Origin: Acidobacteriaceae bacterium
Lineage (GTDB): Bacteria; Acidobacteriota; Terriglobia; Bryobacterales; Bryobacteraceae
Assembly (NCBI GenBank): GCA_019240475.1
Contig: JAFAYI010000031.1
Location: 310,001 to 374,000, forward strand
DNA length: 64,000 bases
Reading direction: 5' to 3'
Below the pieces are notes generated by a model. It searched no databases and had not been told where the DNA came from. It saw only the letters and a program-made list of their open reading frames with translations. This document shows positions 25,758 to 33,400 of the stretch, one piece after another (position 1 is the stretch's first letter; each line of letters begins with the position of its first letter). The translations under genes were made by a program, and so were the position numbers.

Positions 25758-26069
25758 ATGTACGCTGTGATTGAGACCGGCGGCAAGCAGTATCGGGTCA
25801 TGCCGGGCCAGACGATTGAAGTGGATACGCTTTCTGGCGACGTCGGCGCCGACGTGCAGTTCGACCGGGTGTTGGCGATTTCGAACGATTCGAATGAGTT
25901 GGTGCTGGGCGAGGCTTTGAAGAGCGCGCGCGTGACGGGCAAGATTGCCGCGCACGGCCGCGGGGACAAAGTTCTGGTATTCAAATTCAAGCGCAAGAAG
26001 CAGTATAAGCGCACCATCGGCCACCGGCAGAATTACACGCGCGTGACGGTCGGGGAGATATTGACGTAA
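25758..26069 (+). CDS. rplU: Ribosomal protein bL21
   Basis: 103 residues with the classic start MYAVIETGGKQYRVMPGQ and the KRKKQYKRTIGHRQ(N/)YT signature near the C terminus. It binds 23S rRNA in the large subunit. It leads the conserved rplU-rpmA-obgE order, with spacings of about 30 and 40 bases. A TATACT hexamer at 25644-25649 may be the -10 of the operon, but no good -35 is seen at the right distance. Confidence 0.98.
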   Translation: MYAVIETGGKQYRVMPGQTIEVDTLSGDVGADVQFDRVLAISNDSNELVLGEALKSARVTGKIAAHGRGDKVLVFKFKRKKQYKRTIGHRQNYTRVTVGEILT

Positions 26070-26099
26070 CGGCCCCTCGGCCCGCAGGAGACATTTGGC

Positions 26100-26357
26100 A
26101 TGGCACATAAGAAAGGCTTAGGCAGCTCAAAGAACGGCCGCGACTCGAATTCGCAGCGGCTTGGAATCAAGGTTTTCGCCGGCGAGTTTGTGACGGGCGG
26201 AAGCATCATCGTGCGCCAGCGCGGAACGCGTTACAAGCCGGGGAAGAATGTCGGCCTCGGCAAAGACGATACGCTGTTTGCGGAAGTACCAGGCACCGTA
26301 GAGTTCCGCGATCGCGGACGGCTGGGCAAGTTCGTCAACATCGTCGCCCAGAGCTAG
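26100..26357 (+). CDS. rpmA: Ribosomal protein bL27
   Basis: 85 residues starting MAHKKGLGSSKNGRDSNSQRLG, the usual bL27 N terminus, which reaches the peptidyl-transferase centre. There is no N-terminal extension of the Firmicutes type, so no Prp processing is expected. GGIIVRQRGT-like (GSIIVRQRGTRYKPG) and GKDDTLFA blocks are intact. Second gene of the rplU-rpmA-obgE operon. Confidence 0.98.
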   Translation: MAHKKGLGSSKNGRDSNSQRLGIKVFAGEFVTGGSIIVRQRGTRYKPGKNVGLGKDDTLFAEVPGTVEFRDRGRLGKFVNIVAQS

Positions 26358-26399
26358 CGCGGGGCGCGGCTCGGGAATGGACGCGCGCCGGCATCCACA

Positions 26400-27425
26400 G
26401 TGTTCATAGATCAAGTCATCATTACGGTGAAGGCCGGCGATGGAGGGAACGGCTGTCTTGCGTTCCGGCGGGAGAAGTATGTTCCGCGGGGAGGCCCGAG
26501 CGGCGGGGACGGCGGACGCGGCGGCGATATCGTGCTGGTGGCGAGCGAGCATTACAACACGCTGCTGCATTTCCGATATAACCCGGAGCACACCGCGCAA
26601 CGCGGCAGGCATGGCGAAGGCAGCAACCGAACCGGGCGCGACGGAGAGAGCCTGGAACTGCCGGTTCCGGTGGGCACCACGGTATCCGATGCGGAAACCG
26701 GCGAACAATTGTTCGACTTTACGGCGCCGGGTCAGCGCTTCCGGGTCGCCGAGGGCGGGCGAGGCGGCAGAGGCAACGCGCGATTTGCGACGTCCACTCA
26801 CCAGGCGCCCACGGAACACGAAGAGGGCAAGCCCGGCGAGTTCTTTAAGCTGCGGCTGGAACTAAAGCTGTTGGCGGATGTGGGACTGGTGGGCTTTCCG
26901 AACGCCGGAAAATCGACGCTCATCTCGCGGCTTTCGGCGGCGAAACCGAAGATCGCCAATTATCCGTTCACCACGCTCGAGCCACATCTCGGAGTAGTGG
27001 AAGCTGGCGATCGCACGTTCGTGCTTGCGGATATGCCGGGGCTGATCGAGGGCGCGCACGAGGGGCACGGCTTAGGCACGCAGTTTCTGCGGCACATCGA
27101 GCGCACGCGCCTGTTAGTGCACCTGGTGGATGTTTCCGAGTTTAGCGGGCGAGAACCGGCCGAGGATTTCGAGGTGATCTTGCGCGAGCTTGGCGAGTTC
27201 AACCCGGAGTTGTTGAAGCGGCCCATGCTTGTGGCGGCGAGCAAGATCGACGCTTGCCAGGATGCGGATCGAATCGAGCAGGTGAGATGGAAAGCGCAAG
27301 AACGCGGCTTACCGTTTTATGCGATATCGAGCGTGACTGGCGCGGGCATTGAAGATCTGCGTTATGCCATGGCGGCGCGGGTGTTTTCCGGCGAAGACAA
27401 AGCTACAATCCTAATCGGAAGCTAG
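26400..27425 (+). CDS. obgE: Obg GTPase (ribosome assembly)
   Basis: GTG start gives MFIDQVIITVKAGDGGNG, the normal Obg N terminus. The glycine-rich Obg fold covers residues ~1-158. The G domain follows: G1 GFPNAGKST at 165-173, a switch region with NYPFTTLEPHLGVV, G3 DMPGLIEGA and a G4-like SKID. The protein stops at 341 residues without the variable C-terminal OCT domain. Obg acts in late 50S assembly and the stringent response. Its last two codons and TAG stop (27417-27425) are also the first nine bases of the selenocysteine tRNA. A 114-base copy of part of its G domain lies at 29733-29846. Confidence 0.97.
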   Translation: MFIDQVIITVKAGDGGNGCLAFRREKYVPRGGPSGGDGGRGGDIVLVASEHYNTLLHFRYNPEHTAQRGRHGEGSNRTGRDGESLELPVPVGTTVSDAETGEQLFDFTAPGQRFRVAEGGRGGRGNARFATSTHQAPTEHEEGKPGEFFKLRLELKLLADVGLVGFPNAGKSTLISRLSAAKPKIANYPFTTLEPHLGVVEAGDRTFVLADMPGLIEGAHEGHGLGTQFLRHIERTRLLVHLVDVSEFSGREPAEDFEVILRELGEFNPELLKRPMLVAASKIDACQDADRIEQVRWKAQERGLPFYAISSVTGAGIEDLRYAMAARVFSGEDKATILIGS

Positions 27426-27513
27426 ACTTTGCCGGTGCAAGGCCCGGTCTTCAAAACCGGAGTGCGGCGCTTAAGGCGTCACGGGTGGGTTCGACTCCCA
27501 TTAGCTTCCGCCA
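27417..27513 (+). tRNA. selC: tRNA-Sec (selenocysteine, anticodon UCA)
   Basis: All special features of bacterial tRNA-Sec are present. The acceptor stem has 8 pairs (27417-27424 with 27502-27509). The D stem has 6 pairs (27427-27432 with 27437-27442) and a 4-base loop. The anticodon stem is CCGGT/ACCGG with loop CTTCAAA and anticodon TCA at 27451-27453. A long variable arm has a GGCGC/GCGTC stem, the T stem has 5 pairs with loop TTCGACT, and discriminator G and CCA (27511-27513) are encoded. It delivers selenocysteine at UGA codons with SelA/SelB/SelD, none of which are in the window. The 5' end overlaps the end of obgE. Confidence 0.97.
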
Positions 27514-27563
27514 AACTCGCCGGAGGCACGATGCAACCCGCTTAACCGGTTGCGCGAGAGCCG

Positions 27564-28100
27564 CTAGGAATCGAGCGCGAGAAGCCTCGCCACGCAGATG
27601 CTGCGAACGATTTGGACGCACTTCACGGTTGCCAATGAGCAATCGGAAAACTCGGCGTCTGTATAGCCATAGACGCTCTTGAGCTCTTTGTAAACAACGC
27701 GGACCAGACCATTTGCGCGGGAGAAGCGCTTGGGAACGAACGCATATAGTTTTCGGGCGATCTCCGGCTTGGTCCAAAAATGATCGATTTCCAATTCGGA
27801 GTCGCGAGAAATGGGCAACGCCAGAATACAGTCGGCGGTTCTGGTGTGCATCTCTTCTTCGAGCATGAGTGATCCGAGATGCCGGGTATGTTTACGGAGT
27901 GCCTCGTCTTCGGAGAAGTAAACTTCACTGTTGGGATACGCCTTTCGCAAGGTATCTCTGATCTTCAAGCGTTTGCGATAGCGGCGGTTTTCCATCCGGC
28001 CGGCGTCGCATGGGGACTTGCCGGGACCCCAGATCAAAATTTTCAGCTTCGCGGAGGCCGCTTTGCGTTCGAGCTCCGAGAGATCGTGGCCCCAGCTCAT
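27564..28100 (-). CDS. Rossmann-like protein, possible effector of an accessory module
   Basis: 178 residues, ATG start. The N-terminal strand-loop KILIWGPGKS followed by RKRLKIRDTLRKAYPNSEVYFSED looks like the first beta-alpha-beta of a Rossmann-type fold. A middle block EEEMHTRTADCILALPIS and later YAFVPKRF fit the strand order of TIR-, SLOG- or deoxyribosyltransferase-like domains that process nucleotides in several antiphage systems. I recognise only this general shape; no catalytic residue is proven. It is the last gene of a minus-strand row, 7 bases after the coiled-coil/winged-helix gene, and its 3' end points at selC about 50 bases away. The base composition of the module is poorer in G+C than the flanking operons. 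Confidence 0.55.
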   Translation of the reverse strand: MSWGHDLSELERKAASAKLKILIWGPGKSPCDAGRMENRRYRKRLKIRDTLRKAYPNSEVYFSEDEALRKHTRHLGSLMLEEEMHTRTADCILALPISRDSELEIDHFWTKPEIARKLYAFVPKRFSRANGLVRVVYKELKSVYGYTDAEFSDCSLATVKCVQIVRSICVARLLALDS

Positions 28101-28107
28101 ATTCCGC

Positions 28108-28539
28108 TCAAGGTGTGTTTTGCCGGCCCTCGGACGCAGCGCGAATCTTATTCAACAGCGTCATCCCCAAAGGGGTCGTTATGAGCTCGTTCTCTTCGAC
28201 CAGCGCGGCGCCGCAATACCCGAGCGCGTTCAAGGCCGCGATCGTTCTGGAGACACCTAGTCTATTGACCAGCTTTGTGCAAGAATACTTCCCCGCTTCC
28301 AACGCACTTAGTACGGTTTCAGCTTCGGGACGAGGCATGCTCAACAGAATCTCGACAGCAGTTGCTAGATTCGCCTGTTCGGGCTCGCGGGATAATTGCG
28401 AAAGAGTCTCGCGAAGCTCGAAGTTCTCTTGTTCCATTCTTGTGAGCCGTTCTTGCAAGCGAACCGTGATCGCTTGCCTGAAGGCGCTGGGAGTGACCCT
28501 CGATCCGAAATTATCTCTGAGATAAGAAAAATGTCCCAA
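28108..28539 (-). CDS. Coiled-coil / winged-helix-like small protein
   Basis: TTG start with a good CGGAGG ribosome site 7 bases upstream, right after the TAA of the preceding gene. The 143-residue protein has a charged helix or coiled coil at ~25-60 (RLQERLTRMEQENFELRETL). It then has a region that looks like a winged helix at ~70-130 (AGKYSCTKLVNRLGVSRTIAALNALGY, then ELITTPLGMTLL). It could be a DNA-binding or adaptor part of the module. No family is recognised. Tight spacing on both sides implies one transcript with its neighbours. Confidence 0.55.
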   Translation of the reverse strand: MGHFSYLRDNFGSRVTPSAFRQAITVRLQERLTRMEQENFELRETLSQLSREPEQANLATAVEILLSMPRPEAETVLSALEAGKYSCTKLVNRLGVSRTIAALNALGYCGAALVEENELITTPLGMTLLNKIRAASEGRQNTP

Positions 28540-28553
28540 AAGAATGCCTCCGA

Positions 28554-29150
28554 TTAATGATACGCGCTGATGATGCCCGAACCGGTAATCCTCTCGATCA
28601 CGCGGATCAGGTAACGGACGCCGGGTAAGTCTTTCACCAAAGTCTCAAACAAATTCTCCCACCCACGCAGCAATTCCTCCGCGCTATGCGCGGCAAGGTT
28701 TCGAAGATGCGCAAGCGCTTCCGGATGAATCCTGGGCAGCGCATCGCCGGCTGTACTATCGCGAAAAGCCAGAATATACAGTGTAAGCAGATTTCCGAGA
28801 CTGACGTGCTTGGTGTCTTTCGGTATTTTCGCGTCCTCGTAAAGCTGCCTTATGGGCCTACTGGAATAGCGTTCGACCGAACGGCCAAGATTCTTCCTGA
28901 GGTAGCCCTCAAGGTCGGTAAAAAAGATCAATAGAGTTTTGATTACAGCACTTTCGTTATCCCGCAGAACGCCAAGTATCAGATTGTGCAGGAGATCTCG
29001 GTCTTGCTTGCTTAATGTCTCGCTTCTCACCTTCGTTCGCAGGAATCGATCCACGAAGGAGATCTTTCCAGGATAGAGTTCGTAGAGTTCTGGAATGATG
29101 GACTGAACGAACAAGTCGCGGCCTCTGATTTCGCGGAACGTGGAGTCCAA
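28554..29150 (-). CDS. Helical protein of unknown function, probably C-terminal part of a frameshifted gene
   Basis: The frame opens with a TTG at 29150, but it is open further back to 29228 and reads sensibly there (ETYLAHGYNHLISDERIL). The product is mostly helical (e.g. SKQDRDLLHNLILGVLRDN, HVSLGNLLTLYILAF, HLRNLAAHSAEELLRGWENL), without a signal peptide or membrane segment. No family is recognised. A shift of one base near the A4 run at 29221-29224 would join it to the RAM-like gene upstream into one protein of roughly 363 residues. Whether the break is natural decay, programmed slippage or a sequence error cannot be told here. Confidence 0.5.
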   Translation of the reverse strand: MDSTFREIRGRDLFVQSIIPELYELYPGKISFVDRFLRTKVRSETLSKQDRDLLHNLILGVLRDNESAVIKTLLIFFTDLEGYLRKNLGRSVERYSSRPIRQLYEDAKIPKDTKHVSLGNLLTLYILAFRDSTAGDALPRIHPEALAHLRNLAAHSAEELLRGWENLFETLVKDLPGVRYLIRVIERITGSGIISAYH

Positions 29151-29644
29151 GATGCGCTCGTCACTGATGAGGTGATTGTAGCCATGGGCGAGATATGTCT
29201 CCGTGCTGGAACCGCTTGAATTTTCTCCTCATCCAGTTGGGCGAGCAGCGATGTCACGACCTGCGTCTCCGGGGTATCGGGATACCAGCGCTTGTGGACG
29301 TGAGTAACAGCGAAGGCTCCCACATCGCGGCAGCCCCGCAACTCGCGTTCCAGCCAGTCTGGGAATCTGGCGGCGACACTGGGATGAAGCCAGACCCGAA
29401 TAAGGAGATCGTATGGCCCGAAAACCCCAAACACCCGTACACTTCCGACCTTTTTCGACGATAGAAGCTGGCGGAGGTTGCTTTCTGCGAGGCTTTGTTG
29501 AAAGGGCCGTACCTGTACGAAATAGTAATAGAGAGCTTCGCCCAGGTGTTCGTGGACTTTGTAGTGCCAGAACTTATCTACCCAGCGATCCGGCTGGGGT
29601 TTACCTTCATCGCCTGCTGCCCCGCGCCTTCGTTGCCGCGCCAT
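29027..29644 (-). CDS. RAM-like (Lrp/AsnC ligand-domain-like) protein, 3' end out of frame
   Basis: The first gene of the minus-strand module. ATG at 29644 is preferred to TTG at 29656. Residues ~30-135 contain YYYFVQVRPFQQSLAESNLRQLL, VRVFGVFGPYDLLIRVWLHP and CRDVGAFAVTHVHKRWYP. This gives a beta-alpha-beta-beta-alpha-beta order like the RAM ligand-binding domain of Lrp/AsnC proteins, but without their DNA-binding helix-turn-helix. After DEEKIQ the frame turns into Ser/Thr/Arg-rich sequence that is a shadow of the next gene, so real coding probably ends near 29220 and continues in the other frame. Function unknown; a sensor role is a guess from the fold. Confidence 0.45.
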   Translation of the reverse strand: MARQRRRGAAGDEGKPQPDRWVDKFWHYKVHEHLGEALYYYFVQVRPFQQSLAESNLRQLLSSKKVGSVRVFGVFGPYDLLIRVWLHPSVAARFPDWLERELRGCRDVGAFAVTHVHKRWYPDTPETQVVTSLLAQLDEEKIQAVPARRHISPMATITSSVTSASWTPRSAKSEAATCSFSPSFQNSTNSILERSPSWIDSCERR

Positions 29645-29732
29645 TTTATCCGCCAAGTATACTTCAGTCGATAAGCGTCTAGGGACTGCCAGTCAGCCCG
29701 TTGCGAAAGGCTCTGCTTAACGTATCGGCCAA

Positions 29733-29846
29733 CTGTTGGCGGATGTGGGGCTGGTGGGCTTTCCGAACGCCGGAAAATCGACCCTCATCTCGCGGCTTTC
29801 GGCGGCGAAAGCGAAGATCGCCAATTATCCGTTCACCACGCTCGAG
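29733..29846 (+). pseudogene. Fragment of obgE (G1 region), duplicated
   Basis: These 114 bases match obgE 26868-26981 without gaps and with only three mismatches. Two of the mismatches are silent in the obgE frame and one changes Pro to Ala. The piece spans the G1/P-loop and the start of the switch region, keeps the plus orientation and has no start, so it cannot make Obg. The left edge lies inside a GCCAAC-T-GTTGGC palindrome (29728-29740). It probably is what remains of an incoming or duplicated obgE at the far end of the accessory segment. Confidence 0.92.
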
Positions 29847-30004
29847 GAGCTCTCTTTTTCAGGTGAGCCGGACATCGCCCGGCAGAATGCACACAGCATT
29901 GAAGCTTGACGTGATCTTAGAAACCGAGCAGCTCATGCAGAAAGCCAAGACGTGGATGCGCAAGCAGCGGCCGCAATGGTATCGGGTTTGCGCACGACAC
30001 TTGA

Positions 30005-30239
30005 CAAATCGAGGATATACTCGGGACCACAAAGAGCATTCCGCGATCCGAGAGTACCGTCTTGAAGATTCGAGGCAAGTACGCATTTGTACCGACTTCC
30101 GTCGATGATTTCTTGAAACGCAAACGCCAAGCTATCGAGCTTTGAAAACCGTTCGGACGCAGTATTGTTGACGGCCGACCGTCATGAGCTGGAGCCAATG
30201 CGTTCGGCAGGCATTTGCAAAATCGACTTCATCCGTTAG
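30005..30239 (+). pseudogene. Remnant of a toxin-antitoxin-like pair (antitoxin tail and PIN-like end)
   Basis: Just after a stop codon, one frame reads a tail with VLKIRGKYAFVPTSVDDFLKRKRQAIEL and then TGA at 30143-30145. It resembles C termini of small antitoxin-like proteins. A second frame runs on from there with DAVLLTADRHELEP and GICKIDFIR to TAG at 30237, the pattern of the last part of a VapC/PIN toxin. Both pieces lack N termini, and no intact partner is present. The reading is by motif only and short pieces can mislead. Confidence 0.35.
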
Positions 30240-30482
30240 GTTCAGGATGAGCGAAAGCCGTTTGGATGGCGGGAGTTCCTCCGTTACGCGTATGATCGAG
30301 CTTCGCCCAGAGAGACAGAAGTGCTACGCATGGAGAGAACTGATACGGGAAGTTGCGAGCCAGTCTCGCCGAGTGGTCCGCAAGAGATCCGGCAGCACCG
30401 AGCTGAGTAGTGAGCTAGATCTATACAACTTAACTGAGACTGTAGTCCACCGCATCAGCCGACCGCGAGAGGGCGAATCGAA

Positions 30483-33400
30483 TTATCGATAAAAGTATAC
30501 CGACCCACTCGAGTCGATACCCCAAACGGCTGCGTCAGCTCCGACAGATATCTGCGTAAGCGAGCCCGGAACCTGAGCCCAGGACTGGCTCGGCGCGTCG
30601 AATGTCCACACGAGGTTTGCCGTGTCGATACCCCACACGGCGCCGTCGAACCCGACTGCAATCTGCGTTAAAAAGACACCCGGTACGTAGTCCCAGGATT
30701 GGTTTTGCGAATCGAAGCGATAAGCCCCACCTTCCGAATTGATGCCCCAAACGTTGCTGGCGGACCCAACTGAAATCTGCATCAAAGCGCCCGGCGTTTG
30801 TTGCCACCTTTGTGTTAGCGCATCAAATTTGTAAATTGCGTTGCCGTAGTTGACACCCCACACAGCGCCATCTGCGCCGACCGAGATTTGCCGCAGTGAG
30901 CCCGGAAGCTGTGTCCACTCCTTAGTCCTGACATCGAGCCGATAAATCTGCTGGGAGCGGTTGATACCCCAGACATCGCCATTAGCTCCGATGGCAAGTT
31001 GCTGCAAATTGCCGGGGACGTTGGTCCAGTTTTGGCTTACGGAATCGAATGAATAAATATGTCCGTCGGCGTTGAGGCCCCACACGTTTCCCGCGAAACC
31101 AGCTGAGATCTGCTTCAGTTCACCGGGGACTGATGTCCAGCCTTGCGTTAGCGCGTTCAAGATGTAGACTTGGCCTCCGCTATTAACTCCCCAAACATTT
31201 CCGTCCGCACCTACCGCGATTTGCGCCAGCGTGCCGGAGGCCTGATGAAAGACGTTACTCGTTTGCGGCGGCCCGATAACTTGGTAAATGTCATTCGAGC
31301 TGTCGACAGCCCAAACGGACCCGTTCGCGCCCGCGGAAATCTGGGCCAAAGGTGTAGTTCCGACAGTTGCCCACGTTGAATTCTGAGCACTGTATTGGTA
31401 TAGCTGTCCTGACCCGTCCAAGCCCCACACGTTGTTACCAGCCCCAACCGCAATTTGGGAGAAACTCCCTGCGGTCTGGTCCCAGTTCTGTGTTAGCCGA
31501 TCGAAGTGGTAGGCGCTTGTATTGTTGAGGCCCCAGACGTCTCCGTCTCCACCGACAGCTACATGGGTCATTGTGCCCGACACCTGCTCGAACAGTCGCG
31601 CGCCAGGGTTGAACCGGTAAACGCTACTCGCGCCATTGACGCCCCAAACCGCGCCATCGAAGCCGACTGCAATCTGCTTTAGATTGCCGGCGATTTGTTG
31701 CCACGCTTGAGACTGGCTATTGAAGTGATAGATCTCGCCAATGTAGTTAATGCCCCAAACGTCCCCATCCGACCCGACTGCGATTTGAGACAGACTGCCT
31801 GGAATGTAATCCCAACTTTGAGTATTTATGTCCCAGCGATATATCTGTTCATTGGCGTTAGTGCCCCAAACTGCGTTAGCCGAGCCAACCGCAATTTGGG
31901 ACAGAGCCCCCGGTTCCTGTTGCCAGCTCTGGGTTTGCGGGTTAAAGAAATAGATTGCGCCCGAGTTGGTCAAACCCCAAGCCGTTCCGTCGGCTCCGAG
32001 TGAGGTTTGACCTAGACTTCCCTGAATTTGGCAGGCCGTACCTGCCGGGATGGCCTGCTCAACAAACTGCAGATCCTGAAGATCGACTACACCATCGTTG
32101 TTCGGATCGGCTACCGGGTTCCACCCCGGCGTGCCTGGCTGGCTGCCGAACGCGGCCATGACAATAGCCAGATCTTGACAATTGACGATGCCGTCCGCGT
32201 TCAAATCCGCCGGAAGATAGACGTAATTAAACGTGTAGGTGGCAGACTGGCCCGCGTTCAAGCTGTACTGGATAAGTTGCGGGGTTTTCAGAGCACCATC
32301 ATTCGTGCGCGTGATGTAAATAGTTCCAGACCCGCCGTTCAGACTACTTATATTCAGGGTGTATGCGCCATTCATAGGATTCAAAATATAAAGCACGTTC
32401 TGTAAGTAGTCGGGCGCCAACGCCTGCGTTGGACTAATGTGCTGGTCTATTCCATCTGTATAGTAAGAACTTTGGGGGATGTTTTGTACAGTGTTTCCTA
32501 ACAGCAGCCCAGTCGTGCGGGCGAGAGGATCGGCAAGCTGCAGATCGACGCCCTGGACAGCGGAGATCTGCAGAGATCCTGTACCCTCGACGGGTGAATT
32601 TGATCGCCTCACGGCTTTAGCTGATACCGGTGACGTCGAGTTCGGCGACGAAGTGAATACCGGCGGGTCGAGCAATCTGAGCGTGAGCACGACATAATTC
32701 GATCCACCCAAAGTAGAATTTGAGCTGCTCCCTCGCCCTGGATCGTTGATAATGTAATCGCCCGATTGTTTCCCCGTAATCACGACGTAGTGGTCTGGGA
32801 AGTTGTACGGCGGCGGCAACCCGAGGACTGTACTAACACTGCTGACCTGGGCAATGACCGGCCTCCCTTGGCATAATTCCGAGTCGACCACATCAGGATC
32901 AAACGCGACCTCTTGATATGAGAATAGCGGGGCGCCATAGCGCACGCCAGCCGCAATCGCGCTTGCCCACTCTATATTCCCGCAGGCCCCGAATCCCGGC
33001 TCGAATGAATCGCCGATCATCCATGTTCCGCCGGATGGGGTAAACTGCGCGCTCAGCGTGTCGTCCAACTTGCCTGGATCGAGCGCTGCACCGTAATACT
33101 GTAGTACCTCCGCAATCGCGGTAAGCGCACATCCCTTAGAGCTCATTGTCAAAAACGTGGGGTTGCTCACGACCGTTCCGCTTTCGCAGCCGGAGTAGTC
33201 GTGATCATACGGTTTTCCTGCCCAGGGGACGTTGACGCCTGCTGCCCAATTCCCTTGTTTCCAGTCAGTGACCGGGAGCGGTGGTATGTCAGTGGACCCG
33301 GCGCATGGGCTTTGGATCAGTACTGTTACCGTCGCCGTTCCCGTTTGCCCAAGGCTGTCCATTACCGTGAGAGCTACATTATATGTGCCAGGCTTGTACC

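Larger units (their letters stand above)
29645..30482. other. Gene-poor scar region between accessory module and giant secreted protein
   Basis: No intact gene is convincing over these 838 bases. It contains the obgE fragment (29733-29846) and the toxin-antitoxin-like remnants (30005-30239), described separately. Otherwise it holds low-quality open frames with Ser/Arg-rich translation. No integrase, transposase or copy of the selC 3' end was found. Confidence 0.5.

Noticed and set aside
30001..30021. TTGACA followed by TATACT, looking like a consensus promoter
   Set aside because: Only 9 bases separate the two hexamers; a sigma-70 promoter needs about 17.
27514..30482. Integrase or transposase and att repeats at selC
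   Set aside because: No integrase-like protein and no second copy of the selC 3' end was found, so a named mobile element is not claimed.
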